The notes beneath the pieces are model-generated. The model had not been told where the DNA came from. It searched no databases and was given only the letters and a program-made list of their open reading frames with translations. A program made the position numbers and the translations under genes. From positions 551,833 to 615,832 of the forward strand of contig NW_003151756.1 in NCBI RefSeq assembly GCF_000003605.2: a stretch of DNA of 64,000 nt, given 5' to 3'. Shown here piece after piece: positions 13,201-24,479 of the stretch (position 1 is the first letter of the stretch; every line of letters begins with the position of its first letter). The stretch is from Saccoglossus kowalevskii. Lineage: Eukaryota > Hemichordata > Enteropneusta > Harrimaniidae.

Positions 13201-13757
13201 AGTAATCTTCTCTTGCAGAGAATTCTCTGTTGCTGCAGCCTTTTGCGAATGTAGCGCAGTATGGTAACGCAAGAATCAAACCATGTATGATTGACAAGCT
13301 AGCTTGTGAGTATGACAATGTTCATTTCATAAAATGTAGCTTCATTTAAGATTAGTCATTATAATGAATGATTCATTGTGAACTTCAACATTTTACCAAA
13401 AACTACTCTGTCAACAACACTGAATTCCACTCTTGTTTTCTACTGAGTATATTATTTATGATGTAATCATGTCAATTTCAAACAATGATGATTTTTTTTT
13501 CAGATCTAAGTACCAAAGTTTACCCGCGCAAACAGCAGACTGTGGTACGTCAGGTTCTACCAGTATTATGGCATTTACTTAGTAATACATCCGGCAGTGG
13601 TGCTGTCCCCGGTGGTACGGGCAACATACGCACAGCAACAACCAACTTGGCAAACACCTTGTTTGCTCTTATGGGACAATCACTTCTTGATCAAGCACAA
13701 TCAGTTTTGACTCCTAGAAATTATAAAACTTTGCAAGATATGCTCGAGAATCAGTAG
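321..13757 (+). CDS. TOGARAM1: TOGARAM (crescerin/FAM179) family protein, 3' part of a multi-exon gene
   Basis: TOG-array regulators of axonemal microtubules bind tubulin through TOG domains made of HEAT repeats and control microtubule growth in cilia; in humans TOGARAM1 defects cause a Joubert-type ciliopathy (family knowledge). Here 17 exons, one of them a candidate microexon, give about 990 residues. In order they hold a Lys/Arg-rich helix, a Ser/Arg/Asp repeat tract, a highly charged probable helix, a Ser/Thr/Lys linker, a TOG3-like domain (about 7030-10077; SSLRDCLRFMNQDDW and FIREDVDKSLAAMVE are typical), a Ser-rich linker, and a TOG4-like domain (about 11840-13750). Splice phases agree from 2239 to the TAG stop. 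Long family members also have two N-terminal TOG domains that are not seen, so the gene probably starts outside the window. The symbol is by resemblance; TOGARAM2 is the alternative. Confidence 0.85.
393..1701. other. TOGARAM intron, with a locally CpG-richer patch
   Basis: No coding potential was found. Around 530-1020 there are more CpGs and a CT repeat (ctctctctct near 620). This could be an internal promoter, but no core promoter element is clear. Confidence 0.3.
1702..1901 (+). CDS. TOGARAM exon: basic helix and Ser-rich segment
   Basis: It is preceded by a strong pyrimidine tract and TTGCAG and followed by GTAAGA. It is open in one frame, with SLRNSAARKRAARRADS, then a Ser/Thr-rich stretch and SPKNTPKKK. 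It ends after two bases of a codon (phase 2), which does not fit the next clear exon at 2239 directly. Confidence 0.75.
2112..2130 (+). CDS. TOGARAM candidate 19-bp microexon
   Basis: The 19 bases lie between a pyrimidine-rich acceptor (gttcccccag) and a donor (gtaatg). The length is 1 modulo 3. That is what is needed to bring the phase-2 end at 1901 into the phase-0 start at 2239, and it adds GLFIKSN. The call rests on phase and splice signals only. Confidence 0.3.
2239..2614 (+). CDS. TOGARAM exon with Ser-Arg-Asp repeat tract
   Basis: The acceptor is gaatgcag and the donor gtattc. The open frame has a repeated SRDSSRDTF-type tract (about 2362-2440), coded by a 15-bp tandem DNA repeat around ttccagggattc, followed by ELEPNPFEFSPTGGVTFRD. 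The tract is probably disordered. Other frames are also open here because of the repeat, but they do not join any other exon. Confidence 0.75.
2615..4575. other. TOGARAM intron
   Basis: AT-rich, with no recognised gene. It holds a poly(A) plus (AT)n run at about 4201-4237. Confidence 0.6.
4576..4671 (+). CDS. TOGARAM exon
   Basis: The exon is flanked by ttctgtag and gtaatg. It is entered at phase 1 and left at phase 1, matching both neighbours. It encodes LLVSPLTMASLNHPG, then an acidic VDTDDFTDEVGVIGK. Confidence 0.75.
5106..5278 (+). CDS. TOGARAM exon
   Basis: The acceptor is tgtaacag and the donor gtaaga. It encodes VFGTSYAPPSHEYSG, a Lys/Arg/Glu stretch, LPPGVYGIGVKQNS and an acidic end EDNESSDDE. 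It ends in phase 0. The frame stays open for about 300 bases past the donor, which is intron read-through. Confidence 0.8.
5932..6166 (+). CDS. TOGARAM exon: charged helical or coiled-coil segment
   Basis: The acceptor is tctttcag and the donor gtgagt. It encodes a long Lys/Glu/Gln/Arg helix (DKMARIQQEKKEELEQRKAE and similar residues following) with no prolines over about 60 residues, typical of a single alpha-helix or coiled coil between domains. Confidence 0.8.
6396..6510 (+). CDS. TOGARAM exon: Ser/Thr/Lys linker
   Basis: The acceptor is cttttcag and the donor gtgagt, with phase 1 in and phase 2 out. It encodes a low-complexity linker (TLTISGSGSNTLNTSTTKSK, then KPPVATTPKKKSYKS). Confidence 0.8.
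6936..7112 (+). CDS. TOGARAM exon: linker and start of TOG3-like domain
   Basis: The acceptor is tttctag and the donor gtgagg. An acidic linker (QHDPDDDGEELKPFTNPE) leads into SSLRDCLRFMNQDDW, the first HEAT helix of the TOG3-like domain. The final Trp codon is split by the intron. Confidence 0.85.
7351..7543 (+). CDS. TOGARAM exon: TOG3-like HEAT repeats
   Basis: The acceptor is tcattcag and the donor gttagt. EVKLDGIRYVRRLTIFHPDV and LRSSVSRAAICTVADMFTHL have the TOG/HEAT helix-loop pattern, with the intra-HEAT loop residues that normally face tubulin. Confidence 0.9.
7861..8009 (+). CDS. TOGARAM exon: TOG3-like HEAT repeats
   Basis: The acceptor is cttttaag and the donor gtgagg. DMDQLCKVLLHKAGES, FIREDVDKSLAAMVE and TPQRALVALVAGG closely follow the family pattern for this domain. 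Confidence 0.9.
8571..8729 (+). CDS. TOGARAM exon: TOG3-like HEAT repeats
   Basis: The acceptor is gcctgcag and the donor gtgagt. It encodes SHRSIAVRKTCAQFLVGVVE, then RMGPGRLLSGIKDITDKI and CVDGSPETR, where the last Arg codon is split. The phase joins cleanly to the exon at 9951. Confidence 0.9.
8792..8830 (+). repeat. (GAAT)n and (GTTT)n microsatellite
   Basis: Consecutive gaat units are followed by gttt units in a TOGARAM intron. Confidence 0.8.
9109..9670 (+). repeat. 29-bp minisatellite in a TOGARAM intron
   Basis: The unit is close to aattacatttacaccaacta followed by ctgtagaat, in roughly 18 copies, most regular at 9280-9480. A segment of about 94 bp containing two degenerate units and an insert (9185-9278) is repeated 296 bp later (9481-9574), so the array has higher-order structure. 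It lies between exons 8571-8729 and 9951-10077. Confidence 0.9.
9951..10077 (+). CDS. TOGARAM exon: end of TOG3-like domain
   Basis: The acceptor is atttttag and the donor gtaagt. It encodes YYGRKIMYKLMNHEDFEKLL, then KDLRQVREILEKLRVD, the closing HEAT helices. The intron before it holds the 29-bp minisatellite. Confidence 0.9.
11004..11122 (+). CDS. TOGARAM exon: inter-TOG linker
   Basis: The acceptor is atattttag and the donor gtatgc. It encodes GLGEMPSETPSARARRTYPS and a Ser/Gly/Arg-rich run, a flexible linker between the last two TOG domains. Confidence 0.8.
11769..11976 (+). CDS. TOGARAM exon: linker and start of TOG4-like domain
   Basis: The acceptor is caaaatag and the donor gtatag. 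NGLTPPSSTRKIRRSPRMDE is linker. VQNLCSGLSASDWRDRYKAV begins the last TOG domain, with the usual Trp-Arg-x-Arg first-HEAT motif. Confidence 0.9.
12648..12864 (+). CDS. TOGARAM exon: TOG4-like HEAT repeats
   Basis: The acceptor is attttcag and the donor gtaagt. It encodes IFDSYTPRLSDSNSKVNLTA, the loop motif found in the last TOG domain, then QIVPRLREYIGAVINSVVPV and SLVEHV. Confidence 0.9.
13219..13305 (+). CDS. TOGARAM exon: TOG4-like HEAT repeats
   Basis: The acceptor is cttgcag and the donor gtgagt, with phase 1 in and out. It encodes NSLLLQPFANVAQYGNARIK and CMIDKLA. Confidence 0.85.
13504..13757 (+). CDS. TOGARAM last coding exon
   Basis: The acceptor is ttttttcag. It encodes LSTKVYPRKQQTVVRQVLPV, LWHLLSN, a Gly-rich insert and a C-terminal helix that ends NYKTLQDMLENQ before TAG at 13755-13757. 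Confidence 0.9.
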
Positions 13758-14885
13758 AGAGGGAAAAAACAGGCATAGTGTGCCTGTTTGGTACATAGGA
13801 TCTATTAAAGTAGCTGCTGTAGTTTTCCGATCTCTAATTATGTTAATGCTGGAAATTCAATTTTTTCACTCATTTCCAAGTGTTGTGTGTGTGTTGGTTC
13901 TAAATGAAGAACCATACTTTTCAAAAAAAAAAAAAAAACTTTTTTAACAGAATTGAAATTATTGGTATTATTTCAGTCTTATTAGTTTTTTGAAGAATTC
14001 TACTGAAAAAACAAAAACAAAAAAAAACACACCAGTAAACAGACTTGCAGTGTTTTGAAATAATATTCACTTTCTGTGGTAGGAGGCAGTTTTTTTGTTT
14101 CAGTGAGGGAGGGAAGTTCAAAAGACGATTTTTGAAAGAAGTGCTTTCACTGAATGTACAATGTTATATAGTAAATATATACACATAGTATGTATGTGTG
14201 TTTGTATGTATGTAAAAAATGATAATATTTGTAAATCTTTGATTTTTTCAAAAATTGTAAATTTAGAGTGACAAAACAGTATTGGAACCTATTTTGTTTT
14301 GAGCGTTTTGTTTGTTTGATGAGGGTTCTGATGGCTCGACACTGATGTTATGATGTCTATATTATAGTGGCAAAAAGGGAAGTGCTCAGTTGCTGACTGT
14401 CTGTGCGCAATCAACAACGTGGTTTTGATACTATTTGGAATATTTTTATTTTTGTAAATTGTATCATATTGACGATCTTAGGGTTATACTTTGTGTAGAT
14501 AGCGTGTTCATTTTTTGACATTACAGTACGTTACTGTCTTTGTCATTGTAATTTGTTGAAATCATTGGATTTGATTCCATGCACCGGCTTCTGTTTGGTT
14601 TTTGGAATATTTTGAAATTTACATTGCCTGGTGTGTTTTCTTTTTCTCCCTTTCCCCCCATCAATGAAAACCAAATCCCTCCATAGCTTTGAATCTTACA
14701 GTTAGTCATTCCATCCATATGTGGGTGCCATGCATAAATAGTACACTGGAAACAGTACTTTAATGTCCGTCCATGATTACTGTATGTTTTTCAGAAATGA
14801 ATAACTGTCATCTTTGCTGGTGACCAGTATTGTAACCATTTTGAGAGTTTTATCTTAAAAATAAAAAGCCTTCTCAGCTATACAG
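13758..14885 (+). other. Probable 3' UTR of the TOGARAM gene
   Basis: This is AT-rich sequence after the stop, with a run of As at about 13924. A canonical AATAAA at 14860-14865 would place the transcript end near 14885. Other poly(A)-like signals lie further on, so the end is not certain. Confidence 0.5.
14860..14865 (+). promoter_or_regulatory. Poly(A) signal candidate, TOGARAM
   Basis: An AATAAA hexamer lies about 1.1 kb after the TAG stop, the nearest well-placed canonical signal I noticed. Confidence 0.45.
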
Positions 14886-16982
14886 TTTATATATCTTTAA
14901 AAAGAAATCTTAAAATTGAAAATCTGCGGATTGTTGTCATGATTTTTTTTTTCTGGTTTTACATTCCATCCATTTTTCTGAAATGTTTTTAAATTTAAAG
15001 AAAACCGTAATTCTAATATTCTTCTCAGTGTACCGGGTATTTGTGTTCAAATACTGTAACTTGTAGTACATGTAGTATTAATAATAAGTCAAATTAATGA
15101 TATTTACAATAGCACATAAGTACTTAATCTGTTATGTGTCTATGTTATATTCCATGAATAGTAACCATAGTAACTATATTTTCAATTTCTTCATCTTCCT
15201 GGCTGATATCTCTATGCAGCCTTTTCTTATTTTTAACTAATCTTGCTTCCACACTACAGTCTTTTTTTTTGATCTACTCATGTGTAGTTTCCATGCAGTA
15301 GTTTTACAATTGTTTTTTCAAATTAATATCACTTCGTTCTGTTTTCGTTCCAATATTCCTGAGAATATTTATCGCGATACTTCCTATTGACATAGATGAT
15401 TGAATGACGCGTGTATTTATATTTGATATTTTCGTTTTCGTCTGCATTTTTTTTTCAAGTTTATGCATGAGATCAGCCATTGTATACGGAATGGGTGTGT
15501 CTGTTGAAATCTTACCCTTTTCCGAAAATGACCCTGCTTTTCACCTTAAATGCCATGGCATATGAACCAATTTATTGTTTTCCCGGGTCAGACATGCTCA
15601 CGCTATTATTATGGACGTTGATTTGACCGACCTACTTTGCATTCCTTTGAATTGAATTGAATTGATTTTTTTTTTTATAATTTTCTTTTTGTGTCTCTAT
15701 GTTTGTTTTTATAAAAATGTTATTCAGTGAATGCTGTTAATATTGTACGTATTGTTCTGCTAGCTCCATTGAATGGCCGTTTTATAAAATCGTATTTGGT
15801 TTCCCAATCTGAATGCCACAGTTGAAGGTGTCGCTGATGACCTAATCAGTATGTTATCAGTCAAACAGCTTATTCTCATTAGAGACCTCCGCCCTTCAGC
15901 AGAGTATACAAAAGGGTGTGGTTTTATATTAATCCTAATATCATATATCTTTATTGTTTGTGCCTGCACATCAATGGATATCACATATTCAAATCAGTTT
16001 GATAAACTTGTTTATAGTTTTATACTTTGATCCCTGGGCAGCAAATTATCTGAATATCTGACAACATGTTAATTAATTTAGTGAATCCATGTTGTTATTC
16101 GTAACACTGCATGATAACCAGAATGTTATTTCTCCACAAGTGCCTCAAGTATATAAAATAAATGGCAAAACACTAATTGCTTAATTTATGATTGGTGTAC
16201 AATTTACATTCTTGGTGCCTTTATTGGCAAATTGCTTGCATAATTTTTGAATCAGACATGCTTTCTGAAACAACATGGAATCATGAAAATGAATATCCTG
16301 GCTTTCAAATTAACAACAATCTTACTTGCAACTCTCCATGTGGCTGCTTGGATCAACATTTTTCCTCATAGTCAAGGGTAAAAACTTAACTGCCCAGAAT
16401 GTTGTGAATGAATTTTATACAGCAATGTTTTTAAGCTATCTGAATGATAACGTATTGAATGAACCTGCGCTTGGCTCGGAGGCACCCTTGCTGATTTCTT
16501 GAATGAACCTCCGTTGTACATGTAGTTATTTCATCTGTGTTCATGTATATTATAACTACTTCTAGTGGACATGGAATGTCTGCTGTATTTTTATGAGCTG
16601 TTTATTAAAAGTAACAAACAAAGCATTTATGGTTGTATTATTCTTTATTTTTTTGCGTTTTAACTTTATATACTGTAGTTGATACTCCATCCTTGGAGGG
16701 GATGTAAAAATACTACCAATACACATTTCTATTCCGAGGAGAAATCAGGTTGAAGATGTAATATATAATTATTTTCTTTGATATTTTATCTTTGTGTTAT
16801 ATAGAGGCCAACTTGAATCAGGAGAGTAATTTTAAAATGATAAAAAATTGAATGTGGCTTCCATATAGTAAATATTGGTAAGTTAATTGTATTTTATTAC
16901 CACTTTTACGCCAGCTGATTGTGGGTGGAACATCTGGGCATCGTGTACGATAATGTTGTAAACAACATTATTGTGTATTTTA

Positions 16983-16996
16983 CCACTAGAGGGCGG
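16983..16996 (+). promoter_or_regulatory. CTCF-like motif 1
   Basis: CCACTAGAGGGCGG fits all 14 positions of the common CTCF core CCASYAGRKGGCRS. CTCF is an insulator and loop-anchor zinc-finger protein of bilaterians. Binding is inferred. Confidence 0.5.
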
Positions 16997-17423
16997 TGTT
17001 ACACATGCCTAGTACAAATGGTTATCTTTGTTGAGATTTCCCCTTCACTGGGTAATATGCCAAGGTTTTTCCCAGATAAAAAAATCACACTTGATTGTAT
17101 CACTTTTATTATCCTGATTCTCGTTTTGATGCGGAATAAGCGATCTGTAGACGTTTTGCCTGCATATTATGTTGTCTTTGTATTTGTTGATTTCTTATTT
17201 TACAACATGTGGGCTGTCATTACCAACACTTTAAAAAAATACCAGCAAATAAATAAAATAAAATGTCTGAAAACAATATTTAAATAGAGATTTAAAAAAT
17301 ATATTGTACTAAAATTAAGAATATGATTTCAGGTAATGCTGATGCACAGCGGGCTTCTGTTTGGTGGAGAATGTTATAACAATTACTTACATCACACTTG
17401 TTAAGTCCGAGTTTCCAATCTTG

Positions 17424-17437
17424 ACACCAGAGGGCGC
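17424..17437 (+). promoter_or_regulatory. CTCF-like motif 2
   Basis: ACACCAGAGGGCGC fits 13 of 14 core positions, on the same strand as motif 1 and about 440 bp further on. Confidence 0.4.
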
Positions 17438-18399
17438 AGTGATTCCGGTCAGCTTGTTAATACCTTGTTGTCAGTGTATATCATTGATTTACATGATATG
17501 TATTAAACGGGGCCTAATAAAGATTCACGGAGAACAACTTTCCATGTTGTCTGTTTGGTAGAGGTGAAATCATGATTTAAAGGGCGATGGTCGTTGCGCC
17601 GCGTCCTCTTCAACGAAATGTTTTTTTTTTGCTTGGTTCACCGTGAACTACCGATGATTATAACACGTAACATTGGAGTAAATAACACCCGGGCCGAAAT
17701 ACTGTTCTATAAGATAATTGTGTACATCCTTTCAAATTATTCAAAACGTTCCAAGAAAGACCAGTTTTGCATTTTTATCGGTAGTTTGTGTTTTAGTATG
17801 TTCTACTTGCTCGAGATTTAAAATAATATTTATATTAACAGTGTGATCTCAAGGTAGTATGAGCATAGTACTAGTATTCAGAGTGCGCATAAACCTGCAC
17901 ATTTATAGCATGAACAATAATAATAATACCAAATCGCCTGACTAGATTAAGCGCCTACGTTGATTACAAAATATTGCATACAACCAACCAACCAACCAAT
18001 CACATACATTGAATCGTGATCACCCTACCCATACATCATGTCTATCATGATATTTATTGTGGGTAATTTAAAGTACGGTAATCGTAAACATATACCGTTG
18101 AGGGCAGCATACACAGCTTGTATGCAAGAGTGGGAGCGTGCAGCAGCAGTGTTATGTATTGCACTACCCACAGACAGTTTGAAATTTACACTATTTTGTA
18201 ACACAATGCCAAGGTAATTTTATGAATTAACTACTAGTACCTGAATTTGAATTTAAAAATAGGTTTTCCCTGCTTATTAAATATAATATATATACATGTG
18301 TATTTACTTGTAATTTCCACTTTTTACAGTAATTATTAAGATGATCTATTTTCAAGCCCATTACTAGAATTTGACACTATTACAATATTATCTGCAAAT

Positions 18400-19450
18400 G
18401 AAACAAACAGTTGAATAAATTATTATCTTAGCTAACTAGATTAGAAATAATGGTATGAGAAAGATCGTTGATAAATAGGTTGATTAGAAGGGGACTTAAA
18501 TTACATCCTTGTTTCAACCCACAAGATGATGAAAATGAATAGATGCAACCACAAGCAATTATGATTGCGTATTTGGTTACAGAATACATAGATCTTATCA
18601 AGTGGAACAGTTTCCCTGTAACTACAGCTTTCAGTAAGTTGTATAGCATGCCATCTCACCAAACACTATCAAAAGCACAGATCAACAAAACAAATCAAAA
18701 TACTATCTGTAGTACGATGGTTTTTATGAAAACAGAATAAAAAAATTTTAGTAGTTGTAATCTTCTGTTAATTCAGAACTTTTGATACAGAGTTTGAAAG
18801 TGTAATGCCTCTATAGTTGTTGACATCTGGTGTTCCATTCAGTTGGTAAAATACCGTTTCTTCAAGCAGGTTCTTCATGAGGGGTTTGAGAACTTAAATT
18901 AATGATTGTATCGGGATATTTCTTGCTCACTGATCTCTTTATCAAGACTAGGATTAGCGATTAAAATAATATCATGCTCCTTGGATTGTTTCTTTTAATT
19001 CTTGATCAGTAACTGAATTCTGATTAACAGCAATTGAATGTACAATGAAAAAGGCAGAAACATGTTCAATCCATCCTGTTGAGGAGACTGATAGTGTTTG
19101 TTTTTTACTATTTGAATTATTAAATTCCTTAATTTCATTAATTGCATTCTAAAAACATACTGGATTATTTATTAAATTGTTTCTTTAAAAGAATTTGTCT
19201 TTTGCTTACTTAACATTATGTATTCAAGTTGTTTATTCAGCCTTTTGTGCTGCATTCTAAGAATGGAGTCAACGAAACCTAAATCATTATCAAACCATTT
19301 CTGTTTTTATTTTTTTTATTTACTATACTTGATTGTAATAAATTTCAGCGCCCTGTATTCTGCACAACAGATTATGTCATCGAATGATTTTGCCATGTTC
19401 TGAGTGCCATTGTTCACCGAAACATTTATTATTACCAAAACTATTTTTGG
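18400..19450 (-). mobile_element. Broken LINE (non-LTR retrotransposon) fragment
   Basis: On the minus strand 18428-18649 reads SSSCGLKQGCNLSPLLINLF followed by INDL, the finger/palm motif of LINE reverse transcriptases. About 0.8 kb upstream on that strand (near 19290) KQKWFDNDL matches the segment between endonuclease and RT in LINEs. Order and spacing fit one element. Stops and frame changes separate the parts and the catalytic YxDD region is not seen, so it is 3'-truncated and dead. The clade could not be fixed (RTE, CR1 or similar). Confidence 0.75.
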
Positions 19451-22400
19451 TTAACTCAGTGAAACGTAGCTGTGACATAAATTTGGATCTTGACGAGCTA
19501 TTCCAAACGTATATAGTGCACCGAAGAACTGTCATACTGACCGAGGATTAATTTGAATGACCTGGATTTCAGTATCAATTGAGAGACTAATCTTTCTAGA
19601 AAAAAAAAATACTACCGTTTTACTTTGCCGGTGATTACATATTTAGTTCATATCTATCTATTGCCCTATTAACCTTGACATGTCAATGTCACATAGGAAC
19701 GTTTACTCTCTATAGCATATTGTTTAAATCCTAGCTGGTATGCTAGCTGAATTACTGGCAATGAGTACACAAGATTAGTATTCAAACTATCGCAGTGTCT
19801 GGTACGCCCAAGGTGGAGAAGTACCAATTCAATATACATGTCTTAATTTGAATAGTACTATTTCACAAGCAGTCTGGGTTGTGGTATATATCTACAATGT
19901 ATACAGGTTGTGTGAGCAATTGGGGCAAAACACACAACAAAACTGATTTAAAAATATAAAACACAACGCATATGAATTTATGATTTTAAATGGGCATTAT
20001 CTCAGCTGAATTGAAAGTGTCAGAGAAATGTTGTTCTTCCAATCCTAAATGAGTAAACGCAACATCTACAAAAATAGTAGAGTCTACTGAATCAACTGAA
20101 TGTCAACTTTCAGGACTATGCAATCACTAGGTGTCACCAGGGTCATTAATACATACATTTATAGTGTATGAAATAAACATTTTAATTTGTACAATTGTTT
20201 TATTGTCACATGTTAGTTATTAGTTAGGTTAGTTATTTACAAAACAAGATACTCGCATATTGAGCAGTGACTGCATTGAAAATGATTGCAATTTTGGTGA
20301 ATAAATATATACATATTTCGGTAACATTTCTGTTTCCAAAATCTTGATTTTTGATAAAATTACATCTCATGTTGAGTTCTAGTTTTTGACTAAAAAATTT
20401 ATCATTCATTTTATTTAGTTCATGATATTAGTTCCCAACTTCAAAATCTTTGAGCAGGTCGGCCTGTTTTTGTTTTCTTTTAAGTTTAGTTAGATTGTTG
20501 AATATTTATTGGGTGTGAAAGGTTGCCATGGGTATAAGGATCACTGGGGTATTTTTGAAGTATGTCGCAGTATAAGGCCTGCTTGTTGCTATTGAGAAGG
20601 CACCCACAGAACTCACACCGGACAGGGGATTCTTTCAGTGCTAGAACGGGATAGACAAGACAAAACTACTGAAATGAAATACACATACACCAACATATCA
20701 AATTAAAGTGCTTGGCTTTAATACCTCTCAAAGTAATTACAAAAAATAAAGCACAGAAAAATACAATGAATGAATTCACTAAAATAGGGGATTGCCTAGG
20801 GAAGTGTACATTCGTGATAACCCACAGTTCCAGGATGTGGAAATATGTGAGGGGCATGATAGCTATAGATGCAGTTTATCATTCCAGTGGAAAGATACAT
20901 GTATCAAATTAATGATGACAGATTTATTTAGTATGTATACAAACCATCTTGGCACTCAACACTACACATCAATATTTCTTTCTCCGATGACAGAAATTGG
21001 AAGAAGAGATATGTATATAACTTGTCATACGGTTTCACGAATGGCTTCATTACAAAACAGCAATTATTGTACGTAATGGTAAAGACTTAGAATGTATTAT
21101 TATTATATATTTAGTTATCGTTGTTTAGTTATCGTTGGTTAGTTATCGTTTGTTCACATTTACAGTACACAATATATTACGTGCAAAATTTCAGATTATT
21201 GTCAAAAACCGAGTTTATGGTATTCCATCATGCATTTACATAACCAGACGGAGTGATTAATTAAGACTTTGACTTTGATTTGTGTAATAATTAAAACTAT
21301 AAGCCAAACACCCATTCGTAATTGTACTGTGGATGAGGATCTTTGAGCATTTTAAAAATTAATGCGTCATTTTAAAGATTCAACAGTGACTGCATATCAT
21401 ATACACATAGTCTGCTAACAACACAATATCATCGGTATATAGAAGAATCATTAATATTGATGCCCTTTTTCATAGTTATATAATAACAAATACAGAACGA
21501 ATTCGGAGGCAAATTATCAGCCGGCATTACAACTTTTCCAGTGGGACACTGTTCATTATAAACACCAGAGGCACTAGTATCAATGTATATACTGATTTGG
21601 ACATATCCTTTCCATGTTCCATCAACCAATATATTGTTATTTTCTGTGAAACTTCGTTGTATTGCCATATAATTGACACACACGCCAATTGACAATTGCT
21701 TTTGAAACCTTTCGTCAAATCATACTTGAAATAGTTTCAAAATCAAAACTCAGTTGGGTCAGGAATACAATGTACTGTTTACCTTTTACAGCAATGTTAT
21801 CAACCTCGGCTGATTTGCCTCTTTTGCCTTGCCAGCAACTTTTTCAATTTCCGTCATGATCGAATCATTTTACATTTGACGGCAAATTAGTTGTTTATCC
21901 GTGTCCAATTACGAATTATCGCTTTTTTAGGGAAACTTTTATTTTTGACTATCGCGACTTTTCGCTATGACGCATTTAACTCTTAACAAAATTGGCTAAA
22001 TGACGTTTCATGTGTTTTTAAAGCCTTTGATTTTGAGTTATGACCACAAGATGGCGGACACTCCATGAATTCGGTCTGAATCTTTGAAACTATGAAGAGC
22101 ATACTCATTCAGAGACAACATTTCAAAGATAATCCCCTTGTAAAATGACAGCGAAAAAATTACGGGAACTTCCCTAACCTAATCTCCTGAGTAAATATTA
22201 ACTCGACAAACACACGAAATTATTCTCCCAGCTTTCTGAAAACATATGTATTGTCAGAATGAATGTCCCCGCATTTACATTATCTATCGTTTTTTATGAT
22301 AAAACGACTACACGAATGAAGAAACCGTTTCAGACAACTTAATATTATGTATATGCTATTTTGGTATATTTTCGAATATTCAATTGGGAATGAATTGTTT

Positions 22401-24479
22401 CACGTGGTAGTCGCATTTTTTGTTATACTCCACCGTGCGAATTGACAACCAAGTATATACTAGATAGTGTTTTTACCTTTGTATTTACACTTTTTATTTC
22501 AGAATTCGTGAAAGGTTTGAATTTTAAATACATTATACACTCAAACACAACAAAGAGATGCTATGGACAAATTTGAAATTAGAAAACAAAAGCATGTTAA
22601 ATAACAATCCTACGTTTTAAACTCTTGCATATGTAAAACATAAATCCAAAGCCTTTTTAAAGTGTTTCAGAACTATTCGGGTATACAATTGTTTGAAACA
22701 TCAAAAATGCAGTACTGTTCGTCTGTAAATAGTGATATGATAATACAAACAAGCAGAGAAAATACAACTGAATCATTTGCTGAACTGATATACAGTTATC
22801 ATGTTCTATGCTCATTTAGGTATTCCGTAATAAGACGGAAGAAAAATCATACAATGATTGTGACATGGATCAGGAATACGCGATACAGCGCCACCAGCGA
22901 CACAATAAAATATCGTCTGGCAACATCACATTCACAATATTACCTGGATCTATACGCTCAGTCGACACAAACACATTTTTGCATGTCAGATTCATTTTGC
23001 AATAACAATAAGTCATTTTTAATATTTTGACGGATTTGACTTCTGAATTGTTTTAACCCCTCATGTCATTTTCTCTGTTCCCTGACCTCTCGCAGTCTGA
23101 AGTTCAGCGTTATTTGATATCGACGGAAATTAAACTCCGGGGGCGAGAAGCTTTTATACTTAGAGTGACAGAAATACCATTAAATCGTTCTTAACGGGCA
23201 CTAAATCGTACGATTCGCCGTGAATTACCGGATGAGTGTATTCGTTCGATGCACTGCACTTGGTAATATTCAAAAATCATAAAAAACGAGGCAGCAAATG
23301 ATTATTAATATAATCGCTTGCTCATCGAACGTCATCTAGTGTTTACTGGCGCTAAGCCATTCAGCTTATCGGATTTTTATTTGACATCTCTCTTATCACT
23401 TGATCCTCAAGGCAATCCAGCATCATGTAGATATCGTGTGTCCGGTTTCATATCTGCATCATGTATTACGTCAAGGTGTTACTACATCGATTATTGCGCA
23501 TGCGTGTAATCCTTCCATCCCCGTTGTTGATAGGAAAACACATTTTACTCTTCTTGTGTTTTTTTTATTTGATGTCCAATGTTAATACTGAATATCTCCA
23601 TGCATGAACTATTATCTCGGAGATTTGTTTTAATATAACCGTCAACGCGTGAGGCGTCCTGTGGCTCCTGCACTTCCTACATCATTAGGCACGATCTTCT
23701 TTTAATGAGAACAGATTGTTTTTTTGTGATAATCATTATCTCTATGTACCGTAACAGCGTGATTACCAACTCATCTACAACATGTACACAGTATACATAG
23801 TACAAACATTTGCTGTATATCGCTAATGATGATAACAGCAACAAATCGATATCTCCGCTTCTCAGGAAAGAAGCGCAGTAAGGGCGACGTCGTAGCTAGA
23901 CAGGCTGTTAATACAGAGTATCAATTTCCCGCAATGTGACTCGTCATTGAAGGTTCCCAGCGTGTGCTCAGTTTAATATTCCTACAATGCCTTGTAGTTG
24001 TCGTACATGAACAATGTGTGCGTCTGAATGGATGTAATTCCAGAATAATGCCGCTAAAAATGTAATCCAAAACGATTGTGCATATTAATTTATTCCCATA
24101 GTGTATTGGTTTCATTGCTTGTCCCCGTGCTTTTATTGTGTATAGTCTGCAAATGTGTGCCTTATTATCTGGCACACACAGTCTTGCAGATTATAAAATT
24201 CTGTTATAAGGACGGGCGGTCTTTGAAGCTGCCGATTGTTTTTTTGTTAATACATTTACTGTTTAAAGGTACGTATATTTATTAACCAATGAATTGGATT
24301 GCAACTTCCTCACAAATATTTTTTCTTCTTCAATAAGCCAACATTTTATCATTAATTTGTAATTTAAATTATGATTAAGTATTCAGAACTGCCTAACACT
24401 ATATAATAGTATACACATGAAATCAGGAAATATGATGAATTTACAAAATCAAGTTTAGTGAGACTGGCGGCGATGATAA
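19451..24479. other. Intergenic, no gene seen
   Basis: Several open frames of 60-120 codons (longest 22662-23030) have no recognisable domain, no splice context and AT-driven composition. A 14-bp repeat lies at 21112-21153, and an NRF1-like TTGCGCATGCGTG at 23494-23506. Confidence 0.5.
21112..21153 (+). repeat. 14-bp tandem repeat, three copies
   Basis: Three near-identical units of tagttatcgttgtt stand head to tail. Confidence 0.85.

Larger units (their letters stand above)
14886..18380. other. Intergenic, no gene seen
   Basis: AT-rich DNA. Short open frames here match nothing I know. It includes two CTCF-like motifs (16983 and 17424) and a (CCAA)n run near 17980-18000. Confidence 0.5.

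Noticed and set aside
22887-22900. agcgccacc on the + strand as a reversed CTCF-like site, also near 27690 and 51690
   Set aside because: Each of these matches the core at too few positions to stand apart from background.
22662-23030. 122-codon open frame
   Set aside because: No domain, no promoter or splice context, and composition like the AT-rich surroundings.
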